Both the position numbers and the translations under genes were made by a program. 64,000 nucleotides of DNA, taken from the NCBI RefSeq assembly GCF_002434505.1, contig NZ_DJKE01000008.1, positions 671,300 through 735,299 on the forward strand, in the 5' to 3' direction. Position 1 is the stretch's first letter. Each line of letters begins with the position of its first letter. Below are positions 6,283 through 14,794 of this stretch, one piece after another. The notes beneath the pieces were generated by a model. It made no database searches and was not told the origin of the DNA. It worked only from the letters and a program-made list of their open reading frames with translations. The stretch is from Brevundimonas sp. UBA6550 (GTDB lineage: Bacteria; Pseudomonadota; Alphaproteobacteria; Caulobacterales; Caulobacteraceae).

Positions 6283-7788
6283 ATGCTCGACCGCCCCGAC
6301 AGTCTCGCCGCCCGCGCGCCGGGCCAGGGCGGCGCCGCACAGGACAAGGGCCGCGCCGCGCGGGGACCGTTCCGGCCCGAGGTCTGGCTGAACGCGCGCC
6401 AGCGGTCGGCCGTGCGGTTGTCGGCCCATTATTTTCGTCTGATCGACGTGCTGGCCGTGCTCGGCGTGACCCTGGCGGCGATCTTTGCAGTTCGGCCCGC
6501 CGCATTAGGTGCGATGACGATGGCCGACGTCGCCCCGCTGGTGCTGGGCGCCGCCTCGGCGCTGGCCGCGCTGCGGGCGTTTCAACTTTATCGATTCGCA
6601 CGCGACCAGACCTGGGTGCTGCATCTGGTCGGCGTCGCCGCGTGCGGCCTGATCGCCGGTTGCGGCGCGATGCTGGCGTGTCTGGCGGTCGGCGCCGACG
6701 ACATGGGACGGGTCGGGACCTGGGCGGCGACGGTCACGGCCGGTCTGATCGGCCTTCATTGTGTCTGGCTGGGACTGATCGCGCGCTGGCGGCGGCAGGG
6801 CGCCCTGTCGCCCAATATCGTCGTGGTCGGCGCGACCAGAAACGCCCAGACCCTGATCGAACAGGCGCTGGAGCGACGCGACATGAACGTGCTGGGCGTG
6901 TTCGACGACCGGCTGGCCCGCGCCCCGCAAAGCGTCGCCGGCGTGCCGGTTCTGGGCGACGCCAACGCCCTGATGACCCACCGGATCATGCCCTATATCG
7001 ACCGGATCGTGCTGGCCATCGACCCCGAGGCGGGCCAGCGGGTGCGCGATCTGACCCAGCGCCTGCAGACCCTGCCCAATCCGCTGACCGTTCTGGTCGA
7101 TTCGGAGTTGGGCCGCGACGGGGTGCTGAACCGCCTGGCCAATGCGCCCCTGGCCGCCCTGGACGGCCCCGCCGACCGCGACCGTCGCGCGTTCAACAAG
7201 CGGATGCAGGATCTGCTGCTCGGCGCCCTGGCCCTGATCGCAGCGGCGCCGATCATGGCCATGGTCGCCCTGGCCGTGCGTCTGGACAGCCCCGGCCCCA
7301 TCTTCTTCCGTCAGCGTCGCCACGGCTTCAATCACGAGAGCATCGTGGTGTGGAAGTTCCGGTCCATGCGCCATGCGGCCGCCGACGCCACCGCATCGCG
7401 TCAGGTCTGCGCGGACGACGACCGCGTGACCCGCGTGGGGCGCTTCATCCGCGCCACCAGCCTGGATGAACTGCCTCAGATCTTCAACGTCCTGTCGGGC
7501 GAGATGTCCCTGGTCGGTCCCCGCCCCCACGCCATCGGCATGAAGACCGGAGAGACCGAATCCGCCCTGTTGGTCGCCGAATACGCCCACCGCTGTCGCA
7601 TCAAGCCCGGCATGACCGGCTGGGCCGCCATAAAGGGATCGCGCGGCCCGGTCGACACCGAGGCCCAGGTGCGCGAGCGGGTGCAGCTGGACATCGAATA
7701 TGTCGAGCGCCAGTCCTTCTGGCTGGACCTGTGGATCATCGCCGTGACCATCCCCGTCCTGCTGGGCGACCGGGCGGCCGTGCGTTGA
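6283..7788 (+). CDS. Initiating sugar-phosphate transferase of polysaccharide synthesis (HfsE/PssY-like)
   Basis: A 501-residue polyprenyl-phosphate hexose-1-phosphate transferase. The N-terminal half has about four hydrophobic helices and a Rossmann-like CoA-binding region (PNIVVVGATRNAQTLIEQAL). The C-terminal third is the conserved bacterial sugar transferase domain: a membrane helix, then DSPGPIFFRQRRHG, WKFRSM, SLDELPQIFNVLSGEMSLVGPRP and KPGMTGWAAI. It should transfer a sugar phosphate to undecaprenyl phosphate on the inner face of the membrane, starting the repeat unit. It heads an overlapping operon with a flippase and two glycosyltransferases, an arrangement like Caulobacter hfsE-hfsF-hfsG for holdfast. 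The hfs assignment is by context. Confidence 0.85.
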   Translation: MLDRPDSLAARAPGQGGAAQDKGRAARGPFRPEVWLNARQRSAVRLSAHYFRLIDVLAVLGVTLAAIFAVRPAALGAMTMADVAPLVLGAASALAALRAFQLYRFARDQTWVLHLVGVAACGLIAGCGAMLACLAVGADDMGRVGTWAATVTAGLIGLHCVWLGLIARWRRQGALSPNIVVVGATRNAQTLIEQALERRDMNVLGVFDDRLARAPQSVAGVPVLGDANALMTHRIMPYIDRIVLAIDPEAGQRVRDLTQRLQTLPNPLTVLVDSELGRDGVLNRLANAPLAALDGPADRDRRAFNKRMQDLLLGALALIAAAPIMAMVALAVRLDSPGPIFFRQRRHGFNHESIVVWKFRSMRHAAADATASRQVCADDDRVTRVGRFIRATSLDELPQIFNVLSGEMSLVGPRPHAIGMKTGETESALLVAEYAHRCRIKPGMTGWAAIKGSRGPVDTEAQVRERVQLDIEYVERQSFWLDLWIIAVTIPVLLGDRAAVR

Positions 7789-7799
7789 GCGAGCAGCGC

Positions 7800-9245
7800 A
7801 TGTTCTGGCGCGGCGTCTGGGGCTATCTGCCGGCCCAGATCGTCCAGGGGGTGGTCGGTTTCCTGACCCTCTATGTCTTCACGCGCCTGCTCAGCCCCGC
7901 CGACTTCGGCCACTACGCCCTGGCGTTTTCGGTGACGACCCTGGCCCATACGGTGACCTTCAGCTGGCTGGAAGCGTCGATGGCCCGGTTCTGGGCGGCG
8001 GAGCGAACGCCGGAGGGAATGGCGACCCATTTCGCCAGCCTGTATCGCACCTCCTTCGCCATCATCGCCGTCTTCATCCCCATCGCGGCCCTGGTCGTGT
8101 GGCTGGCGCCGCTGACGCCGGCGTTCAAGGTGGCGGTCGCGTTCGGCCTGGCTGGCGCGCCCGTCCGCAATCTGGCCAAGCTGGCGCAGGAGCGGTTCCG
8201 CGCGGCGGGCGAGGTGTCCAAGGCCGCCGGCGTCGACATCCTGGTCGCCGTGCTGGGCTTCCTGGTCGGGGCGGGGTTCGCGGTGGCGGGCGCCGGCGCG
8301 GCCTCGCCGCTGCTGGGTCTGGCCATCGCCCCCCTGTTCGCCCTGCCCTTCATCCTGCCGGGAGAGTTGCGTCAGACGACGGGGGGGACGGTGGATCGGG
8401 TGCGGCTGCGGGCCTACGCCGCCTATGGCTATCCGATCGCGGCGTCCCTGACCCTGGCGCTGGTGCTGGCCTCGACCGACCGTTTCCTGCTGGCCGCCTT
8501 CATGGATGCGGCGGCGGTGGGCGCCTATCACGCCAGCTACAGCCTGGCGAACCGGACGCTGGACGTCATCTTCATCTGGCTGGGCGCGGCCGGGGCGCCG
8601 GCCATGGTCATGGCGCTGGAGCGCGGCGGGCGCGAGGCGCTTCGCAAGACGGCGCTGGAGCAGGGTTCGACGCTGATCCTGATCGGCCTGCCGGCCGCCG
8701 TCGGCCTGTCGCTGGTCGCGCGACCAATGGCGGAACTGATGATCGGGCGTGATCTCAGGGACGCCGCCGCCCTGGTCACGCCGTGGATCGCGGCCTCGTC
8801 CTTCCTGTCCGGGTTGATCGCCTATTATTTCGGCTTCGGCTTCACCCTGGGCAAGAAGACCGGGCTGCTGCTGATCACCATGGCCATCCCGGCGTTGTGC
8901 AACGTGATGCTGAACCTCTTGCTGATCCCGCGACTGGGCGTGGCCGGAGCCGCCATCTCCACGGCGGCCAGCTTCGCCATCGGTCTGATCGCCTGCCTGC
9001 TGCTCAGCCGTCGCGCCATCGCCCTGCCCGTGCCTTGGGACGCGCTGGCGCGTTGCGGCCTGGCCTCGGCCGTCATGGCCGCCATGGTCCTGATGCTTCC
9101 GCCGCTGGGCGGTCTGGTCGAGCTGATCCTGGACGTCGGCATAGGCGGCCTGGTCTATGCCGGCGCCGCCCTGGCGCTGAACGCCGCCGGAGTCCGCGAT
9201 GTGCTGAAACGCCTGGTCCAGGCCCGCCGCCGGGCAGCCGCATGA
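7800..9245 (+). CDS. Polysaccharide flippase (Wzx/MATE-like, HfsF-like)
   Basis: About 481 residues with twelve or more hydrophobic segments, matching the polysaccharide biosynthesis/MurJ-like flippase superfamily (start MFWRGVWGYLPAQIVQGVVGF). It should move lipid-linked repeat units across the inner membrane. The ATG at 7800 is used; an in-frame TTG at 7785 would overlap the sugar transferase stop by four bases (TTGA) and is also possible. Its own stop overlaps the next start (ATGA). The polytopic pattern and the operon make the class safe; the substrate is unknown. Confidence 0.82.
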   Translation: MFWRGVWGYLPAQIVQGVVGFLTLYVFTRLLSPADFGHYALAFSVTTLAHTVTFSWLEASMARFWAAERTPEGMATHFASLYRTSFAIIAVFIPIAALVVWLAPLTPAFKVAVAFGLAGAPVRNLAKLAQERFRAAGEVSKAAGVDILVAVLGFLVGAGFAVAGAGAASPLLGLAIAPLFALPFILPGELRQTTGGTVDRVRLRAYAAYGYPIAASLTLALVLASTDRFLLAAFMDAAAVGAYHASYSLANRTLDVIFIWLGAAGAPAMVMALERGGREALRKTALEQGSTLILIGLPAAVGLSLVARPMAELMIGRDLRDAAALVTPWIAASSFLSGLIAYYFGFGFTLGKKTGLLLITMAIPALCNVMLNLLLIPRLGVAGAAISTAASFAIGLIACLLLSRRAIALPVPWDALARCGLASAVMAAMVLMLPPLGGLVELILDVGIGGLVYAGAALALNAAGVRDVLKRLVQARRRAAA

Positions 9246-10177
9246 CCGGGGCCGCCATCCACGATAACGCCGCCTGGGCGGCCGCCCGACCGACGATCTC
9301 GGTCCTGATCCCGTTCCTGCGCGACGATCCTCAGGCGCTGATGGAGCTGCTGGATCGAGAAGCCGAGGCATTGAACGGCGCGGTCGAGCTGATCCTGCTG
9401 GACGACGGCACGACGGACGCCGCCCTGACGGAACGGCTAAGGGCTGCCGCGGACGCCTTGCGTCTGCCCGTTCGTCTGATCTCCCTGCCGTGCAACGAAG
9501 GACGCGCACGGGGACGCAACCGCCTGACCACCGCCGCGCGCGGTCACGCCTATCTGTTTCTGGACAGCGACATGCGACCCGACACGCCGCATTTCCTCCA
9601 GACCTGGCGCGCCCTGGTCGCCGAGACCGATCCGGCGGCGGCCTTCGGCGGGTTTTCGCTGGATCAGGCCCCGACCGACGCCCGTTTCGCCGTTCACCGC
9701 GCCCTGTCGGCGGCGTCCGAATGCGTGCCGGCTGCGACCCGCGCCCTGACGCCCGAGAAATACGTCTATACCTCCAACCTGCTGGTGCGGCGCGACGTCT
9801 TCGCCGCCGAATCCTTCGATCCCGGCTTCACCGGCTGGGGATGGGAGGACGTGGAATGGGCCATGCGCGTCTCGCGCCGATTCGACGTCGTTCATATCGA
9901 CAATCCCGCGACACATATGGGCCTGGATACGGTTGAGGATCTGGCGCGTAAGTTCGATCAGGGCGCGGCCAACTTCGCCCGCGTCGTCGCCCTGCATCCC
10001 GCCATCGTCCAGACCTACCCCAGCTATCGCGCCGCGCGGGCCTTGAAGCGTCTGCCGCTGCTGCCCGCAGTTCGCCGGGCGATGAAACAGGCCGCCGTGA
10101 CGTCCGTCCTGCCGGTAAAGGCTCGCGCCTTTGCGCTGAGGCTCTATCGCGCCGCCGTCTATGCGGATGCGATCTGA
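9242..10177 (+). CDS. Glycosyltransferase family 2 (HfsG-like)
   Basis: 311 residues with a GT-A fold: an N-terminal nucleotide-binding strand (TISVLIPFLRD), LILLDDGTTD, the metal-binding LFLDSDMRPD, a donor/acceptor region (YTSNLLVRRDVF) and the GWGWEDVEWAMR motif with the likely catalytic Asp/Glu. No membrane segment, so probably cytosolic and membrane-associated. The start overlaps the flippase stop (ATGA) and its stop overlaps the next gene (TGATG), giving tight coupling. It should add a sugar to the lipid-linked repeat unit. Confidence 0.82.
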   Translation: MTGAAIHDNAAWAAARPTISVLIPFLRDDPQALMELLDREAEALNGAVELILLDDGTTDAALTERLRAAADALRLPVRLISLPCNEGRARGRNRLTTAARGHAYLFLDSDMRPDTPHFLQTWRALVAETDPAAAFGGFSLDQAPTDARFAVHRALSAASECVPAATRALTPEKYVYTSNLLVRRDVFAAESFDPGFTGWGWEDVEWAMRVSRRFDVVHIDNPATHMGLDTVEDLARKFDQGAANFARVVALHPAIVQTYPSYRAARALKRLPLLPAVRRAMKQAAVTSVLPVKARAFALRLYRAAVYADAI

Positions 10178-11109
10178 TGGCCGCCGACGTCGCCGTCATC
10201 ATCCCCACGCTGCGCCGGCCAGAGGGGCTGGAGCGCGCCCTACGCTCGGTCTTCGCCCAGGTCGGGTCGCTGGATCGCATCGCCGCCGTCGTGGTCGCCG
10301 ACAATGATCCCGACGGCTCGGCTGCCCCGCTGGTGCAGCGGCTGCAGGCCGAGGCGCCCATCCCGCTGATCTACGCCCATGCGCCTGTTCCTGGCGTGGC
10401 GACCGCGCGTAATGTGGGTCTAGCGGCGACCGATGCGCCTCTGATCGCCTTTCTGGACGATGACGAAGCCGCCTCGACCGGCTGGCTGGCGGCCCTGCTG
10501 GACGCTCAGGCCCAGACCGGCGCCGATGTCCTGTTCGGTCCCATTCGCGGCCGCGTGCCGGAAAACACCGGCTGGACCACAACCTACCTTGAGCGGTTCT
10601 TCGGGCGCGACGGGCCGGACGTCACCGGCCTGACCGACGACATCCACGGCTGCGGCAATAGTCTGATGGTGCGCGCGACCGCCCTGCCCGGCGACGCGCC
10701 GTTCGACGTGGCGACGAATGAGACCGGAGGCGAAGACGACCGCCTGTTCACTGGCCTGATGGCGCGCGGCGGCCGCTTCGGCTGGGCCGCAGGCGCCTGG
10801 GTGGACGAGTTCGCGCCGTCGCATCGCGCCACCCTGCGCTACGCCCTCACCCGCGCCTTCGCCTATGGCCAAAGCCCCAGCCAGATGGCCGCCGACCGCC
10901 GCGACTGGCCGGGCGTCATCAAGTGGATGCTGGTCGGCGGCGCTCAAACCGCCGTATGGGGCGTCGCGTCGCTCGTATCCGCCATCCTGCGCCGTCCTGA
11001 TCGGGCCGAAACCTACGACCGCTGCGCCCGAGGCCTCGGCAAGTTGTTCTGGACAAAGGGCTTCGAGCCGAAACTGTACGGTGCGGCCATGCTGGCGCGC
11101 GCCGACTGA
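10177..11109 (+). CDS. Glycosyltransferase family 2
   Basis: 310 residues. GT-A hallmarks are VAVIIPTLRRPEGLERALRS, the DDD-type metal site (LIAFLDDDEAA), GCGNSLMVRA and the ETGGEDDRLF catalytic segment. The region after residue 230 has a weak amphipathic or membrane-associated helix (MLVGGAQTAVWGVASLVSAIL). It is the last gene of the four-gene overlapping operon and ends 7 bases from the convergent BY-kinase-like gene. Predicted to add the next sugar of the repeat unit. Confidence 0.82.
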   Translation: MAADVAVIIPTLRRPEGLERALRSVFAQVGSLDRIAAVVVADNDPDGSAAPLVQRLQAEAPIPLIYAHAPVPGVATARNVGLAATDAPLIAFLDDDEAASTGWLAALLDAQAQTGADVLFGPIRGRVPENTGWTTTYLERFFGRDGPDVTGLTDDIHGCGNSLMVRATALPGDAPFDVATNETGGEDDRLFTGLMARGGRFGWAAGAWVDEFAPSHRATLRYALTRAFAYGQSPSQMAADRRDWPGVIKWMLVGGAQTAVWGVASLVSAILRRPDRAETYDRCARGLGKLFWTKGFEPKLYGAAMLARAD

Positions 11110-11116
11110 TCCAGCG

Positions 11117-11818
11117 TCAGCCCGTCAGACGCTGCAGGAATCCCGGCGCGCGATAGGTCGAGCGGTTCATCACCACCCCGGCGATCCGCCCGCCCACCGC
11201 CTCGATCTCGTCGCGCAGGATCACCGGCGCGCTGGCGGCCGTGCTTTCGGCCGCGACCACCATGACGGTGGTGTCGACGAAGGGGGCCAGGATGATGGCC
11301 ATGTCGTTGCGGTCGGCCGCCGGGGCGTCGATGACGATGGTGTCGGCATGGGACCGCAACGCCTCCCAGTATCGGGGATCGCCCAGCGCCTCGACCCGAT
11401 GCCCGGACCGCAGGGCCTCCATGTGAAAATGCGTCACCCACAGCCGGCCGCCCAGACATGGCCGGGCGGTCATCAGGCGCGCATCCGGCACGGGCCTGCC
11501 GTCGCGCCCGGTTACGCGCGGCGTCACGGCGTAGAAGCTGGACCCGTCGGGCGAGGCCTGGGCCGCCTTGCCGATCTGACCGAACCGATCCGGCTCGGCC
11601 GACACGGCCTCCAGCTGCCCCTGTTGCGCCAGGTCGCCGTCGATCAGCCACACGGGTTTGCGCGCCCGCACGGCCGCCAGACGCGCGAACTCGCGCGCCA
11701 CGGTCGAGACGCCCTCTCCGGTCGCGGCGGCGGCGAACTGGATGACGCGCGCGCGGTGCGCCGGCGCGGTTCCCAGCGCGGCCCACAGACCCGCCATTTC
11801 AGACGTCAGATCGACCAT
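11117..11818 (-). CDS. BY-kinase/CpsD-like ATPase homologue with degenerate P-loop (HfsB-like)
   Basis: 233 residues with a ParA/MinD-like fold typical of the cytoplasmic partner of Wzz/Wzc chain-length proteins: VIQFAAAATGEGVSTVAREFA (P-loop), VWLIDGDLAQ (Walker A') and DTIVIDAPA (Walker B). The P-loop reads GEGVST where active enzymes have GEGKST; the Lys that binds ATP phosphates is Val. No C-terminal tyrosine cluster is present. It is probably a structural or regulatory partner of the co-polymerase encoded just downstream on the same mRNA order (chain-length gene upstream), as proposed for HfsB in holdfast export. Confidence 0.75.
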   Translation of the reverse strand: MVDLTSEMAGLWAALGTAPAHRARVIQFAAAATGEGVSTVAREFARLAAVRARKPVWLIDGDLAQQGQLEAVSAEPDRFGQIGKAAQASPDGSSFYAVTPRVTGRDGRPVPDARLMTARPCLGGRLWVTHFHMEALRSGHRVEALGDPRYWEALRSHADTIVIDAPAADRNDMAIILAPFVDTTVMVVAAESTAASAPVILRDEIEAVGGRIAGVVMNRSTYRAPGFLQRLTG

Positions 11819-11866
11819 CGAATCGCCAAGGCGCTCCCTCGAACCCCTAGCCTAGCACGGCTGTGG

Positions 11867-13306
11867 TCAGGCCGCCTTCGCCGGCGCGACGGCCAGGACC
11901 GGCATGTCCAGCGTCCGACCGACCGAGGCCGGCGTGCTGAAGCCCCGCCGCGTGAACACCCGCAGCAGCCCCACGCACAGGGCCGTGAAACCCGCGAACA
12001 GGAAGACCGCCGCCAACAAAGGAATCTTCAGGCTCTTGCCCGTCGAGGGCGGCTGGGCGCGTTCGATGACGGTGACATTGTCGGCGCCGGCGGCGACCAG
12101 GGCGTTGTCGGCCCGGCTCTGCGTCTCGCGCTGCTGGAACTCGCGGATCGAGGCGCTGAGAACCTCGCGATTGCCGGCCAGGGTGGTGTTCTCGGATTCC
12201 AGCGCCGTCAGCCGCGCCTGACGGCCGCGAATGTCGTTCAGCTGACGATCCAGGACCGACAGACGCGCCGCCAGCGAATCCCGCTCGGCGCGCGTGTTGA
12301 TGCGGTTGGTCTCCAACTCGGTCCAGACGGGGTTGGGGCCGGTTCGCACCTCCTTGGCCCCCACCGCTGTCCCGGTCGAGACATAGGCTTGAAGCTGGTT
12401 GATGCGCGCCTCGATGTCCTTCACCGGCTGGGCGTCGGGCTGATAGCGCGACAGCAACTGTTCGCGCTCGGTGCGCAGCTGCAGCACCTGATCCTGGGCC
12501 GAGATGTTCAGATCCTGCTGCAGCGCCACCTCGGCCGGCGTCCCCGCCTGTTGCGCCACCAGGGTGTTCAGCCGCTGGCTGGTCTGGTTCAGCTGGCTCT
12601 GGGTCGACATCCGGTCGGTGAAGACGCTCTGATAGGTCGCCGCCAAGGTGGCTTTGGCCGCTGCGAAGTCGCCGATCTGGTTGGAGGTCAGGAAGGTCTC
12701 GTAGGCCCGATCCGCGTCGCCCAACTCATCCTCGAAGGCGACGCGCTGGCTGGCGATGGCCGGCGTCTTGTCCTGAAACACTTCGCGACGATAGATCAGA
12801 TATTGTTCGATCACGGCGTTCAGCACCCGCGCCGCGCGCTCGGGATCGTCGGCCTTGTAGGTCAGATGGATGACCGCGCTGCCCGGCGCCGTGGCGACGC
12901 CCAGGCTGGCACCCACCGTCTTGATCGCGGCCGCCTGCGCGCGTTGCGGCCCGCCCTTCGGCGCCTCGCCCAGGATTGCGGCGGGGCCCAGGGCCTGGAC
13001 CACCTTCTGGCGCACGGCGCTGGAACCCAGGATGGCGGCTTCGGAGTTGGCGACCTCGTCGCCCTGCGGCGCCTGGCCCCGCTCCGCCGTACCGACACGC
13101 GGCTGATAGACATATTCCTGGCCGACGCCGGCGAAGACCGATCCGGTGGCGGTGTAGCTCTTCTTCAGCGTCATCGCCGCCGCGAACCCCAACCCCAGGA
13201 TCACGACGAAGACCAGGATCATAAGCAGCAGTTCGCGAAACAGCAGGCCGATCACGTCCAGCACGCCGTAGCGCGGTCTTGCCGTGACGTATGCCGTGGA
13301 ACGCAT
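11867..13306 (-). CDS. Polysaccharide co-polymerase/chain-length protein (GumC/Wzc N-terminal type, HfsA-like)
   Basis: About 479 residues: an N-terminal membrane helix (FRELLLMILVFVVILGLGFAAAM), a periplasmic domain with long coiled coils (roughly residues 150-370, rich in Gln, Glu, Arg and Leu), and a second membrane helix near the C-terminus (IPLLAAVFLFAGFTALCVGLL). This is the Wzz/GumC architecture without a fused kinase, the kinase-like part being the separate gene downstream. ATG 13306 is preferred over a GTG 39 bases upstream because an AAGGGA precedes it. It should form the inner-membrane and periplasmic part of the export complex with the divergent outer-membrane lipoprotein. Confidence 0.82.
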   Translation of the reverse strand: MRSTAYVTARPRYGVLDVIGLLFRELLLMILVFVVILGLGFAAAMTLKKSYTATGSVFAGVGQEYVYQPRVGTAERGQAPQGDEVANSEAAILGSSAVRQKVVQALGPAAILGEAPKGGPQRAQAAAIKTVGASLGVATAPGSAVIHLTYKADDPERAARVLNAVIEQYLIYRREVFQDKTPAIASQRVAFEDELGDADRAYETFLTSNQIGDFAAAKATLAATYQSVFTDRMSTQSQLNQTSQRLNTLVAQQAGTPAEVALQQDLNISAQDQVLQLRTEREQLLSRYQPDAQPVKDIEARINQLQAYVSTGTAVGAKEVRTGPNPVWTELETNRINTRAERDSLAARLSVLDRQLNDIRGRQARLTALESENTTLAGNREVLSASIREFQQRETQSRADNALVAAGADNVTVIERAQPPSTGKSLKIPLLAAVFLFAGFTALCVGLLRVFTRRGFSTPASVGRTLDMPVLAVAPAKAA

Positions 13307-13361
13307 CGGGCGCGCCGAATCCCTTGAAAGACCTGTTCCTCTCACCCTTCGCCCACCGGCG

Positions 13362-13376
13362 TTAACCGATGATTAC
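13362..13376. promoter_or_regulatory. Possible CtrA box in the divergent promoter region
   Basis: TTAA-N7-TTAC, one base short of the CtrA consensus TTAA-N7-TTAAC, lies between the divergent chain-length and outer-membrane lipoprotein genes. CtrA is the cell-cycle master regulator of Caulobacterales. Single match; support by position only. Confidence 0.4.
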
Positions 13377-13428
13377 CCATAACCGACGACCCTGCCTCCA
13401 ACCGCTGCTCTAGGGCCGACCGATTCTC

Positions 13429-14181
13429 ATGCCGACAGATCGCCGCCTGTTCCTGCTGACCCTGGGTTCAGCCTCGATCGCCGCCTCGCTGGCGGCGTGC
13501 GGCGGCGGCGCGGGTGTGTCGCATTCTTCTTTCGAGGCTTCGCGCGCGCGGGATCGCGACCTCGCCGGCATACCCTTCGCCGATTGGACGGACCGGCCGC
13601 CGGAATATCTGCTTTATCCCGGCGACGAGATCGAGGTGGCCACGCCCACGGCGTCGGAGCTGACGCGCACGGTCAAGGTCGGACCGGACGGTCGAATCGC
13701 CCTGCCCCTGATCGGGTCGGTCATGGCGGCGGACCAGACGCTGCCGCAACTGCAACAGAACCTGGCCGGCGCCTATGCGTCCCAGCTGATCCGGCCGGTG
13801 GTCGAGGTCACCCTGCGTCAGGCGGGGCCGATCCGCGTCTGGGTCGACGGCGAGGTCCGCACGCCAGGCGTGTTGGAGATGGTGGGCGAGCTGGACGCCT
13901 ATCAGGCGATCATCCAGGCGGGCGGCTTCGCCCCGACATCGCGCCCGGACCAAGTGGCGCTGATCCGTCGCGGTCCCGGCGGCTCGCGCATGATGCGGGT
14001 CGTCGATCTTCGGCCGCGTCGTGGCGAGGTCGCGCCCTTGCGGCGCGGCGACATCCTGTTCGTGCCCCGCTCGACGCTGGGCGAACTGGCGGCCTTCTTC
14101 ACCCAGGTCCGCGCCGCCCTGCCCATCGGCTTCAGCTATTCGATCAATGGCACGCGCGGCAACGGCTTCGCCCAGTTCTGA
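13429..14181 (+). CDS. Outer-membrane polysaccharide export lipoprotein (OPX/Wza family, HfsD-like)
   Basis: 250 residues. The N-terminus has a lipoprotein signal peptide with lipobox SLAAC (Cys about residue 24). The polysaccharide export domain starts at YLLYPGDEIEVATPT and runs through VGPDGRIALPLIG. SLBB-type segments follow (VWVDGEVRTPGVLEMVG; RRGDILFVPRSTLG). OPX proteins form the channel that carries polysaccharide across the outer membrane. It is divergent from the co-polymerase gene, sharing a 122-bp promoter region with a CtrA-like box; in Caulobacter these genes are co-directional, so the order differs. Confidence 0.88.
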   Translation: MPTDRRLFLLTLGSASIAASLAACGGGAGVSHSSFEASRARDRDLAGIPFADWTDRPPEYLLYPGDEIEVATPTASELTRTVKVGPDGRIALPLIGSVMAADQTLPQLQQNLAGAYASQLIRPVVEVTLRQAGPIRVWVDGEVRTPGVLEMVGELDAYQAIIQAGGFAPTSRPDQVALIRRGPGGSRMMRVVDLRPRRGEVAPLRRGDILFVPRSTLGELAAFFTQVRAALPIGFSYSINGTRGNGFAQF

Positions 14182-14202
14182 CGCGCCATCCGGCAGGTCT
14201 GG

Positions 14203-14511
14203 TCAGGCGACCAGTTGCACCACGCCCTGGTCGATATAGCGGCGCGCCGCCTTCTGGGCCTCGGCGATCTCCTCGCGCTCCATCTCCATGCTCATCTCGC
14301 GGCGATAGACGCGCGCCTCGACCGAGCCCTTCATGGCCGCCAGGTTGAAGATCATATGGGCCGACACCCGGTCCATCGGGCAGCCGCCCGATCCGGCCGA
14401 ATACATCATGCCCAGCTTGAACAGGTCGTCGCCGGACATGTCCGGCGTCGGCAGCGGCAGCCCGTCGTTCTGGGCCTGCAGATCATGCGCCAGTTCTTGC
14501 GCGTTCATCAC
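14203..14511 (-). CDS. Small Sel1-like repeat protein
   Basis: 102 residues with one recognisable Sel1-type unit (DDLFKLGMMYSAGSGGC then SAHMIFNLAAMKGSVEAR), which forms two antiparallel helices. There is no signal peptide. The C-terminal helix is strongly charged (MEMEREEIAEAQKAARRYIDQG). Sel1 repeats mediate protein contacts; a specific partner is unknown. It is convergent with the OPX gene, 21 bases apart. Confidence 0.75.
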   Translation of the reverse strand: MMNAQELAHDLQAQNDGLPLPTPDMSGDDLFKLGMMYSAGSGGCPMDRVSAHMIFNLAAMKGSVEARVYRREMSMEMEREEIAEAQKAARRYIDQGVVQLVA

Positions 14512-14700
14512 CGTATCTCCCGAACGGGCGCCGTTCTGGCCCCGCCTTATGAGACCTCATCAAATACCGGCGGTTTGAAGTTAAAGTTAACGGCGAACGG
14601 CGTCGTGCGGACTTTTCAGTAAAGCAGGAATGAATACTCGCCCGGCGATTCACCGGTCGAAAACCCGGTTGCGAACGGCTTCTAGAACCTGACCGCGCCA

Positions 14701-14743
14701 TTCAGCGGGCATTCAGCCGCCGGGCGCGAAGTTCGGGTTCATC
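14701..14743 (+). promoter_or_regulatory. TTCAG direct repeats upstream of RcnB-like gene 1
   Basis: TTCAG at 14701 and 14712 (11-base step), then GGGTTCATC at 14736-14744. A closely similar pair precedes the second RcnB-like gene. The 11-base spacing suggests a response-regulator dimer site or a conserved promoter element. Confidence 0.4.
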
Positions 14744-14794
14744 AACGGGTCGATCCGGCGTCTTCGTCGGCCGCCCAGGAATGGAGCACTTCAG

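Noticed and set aside
6505..7590. 361-codon minus-strand open frame
   Set aside because: Antisense to the sugar transferase, His/Gln/Gly-rich and without motifs.
7476..9509. 677-codon minus-strand open frame
   Set aside because: Antisense to the sugar transferase and flippase genes; the product is Arg/Gln/Gly-rich without domains. It is a by-product of high GC at third codon positions.
10865..13327. 820-codon plus-strand open frame
   Set aside because: Runs opposite the BY-kinase-like and co-polymerase genes, which have clear motifs; composition is typical of a shadow frame.
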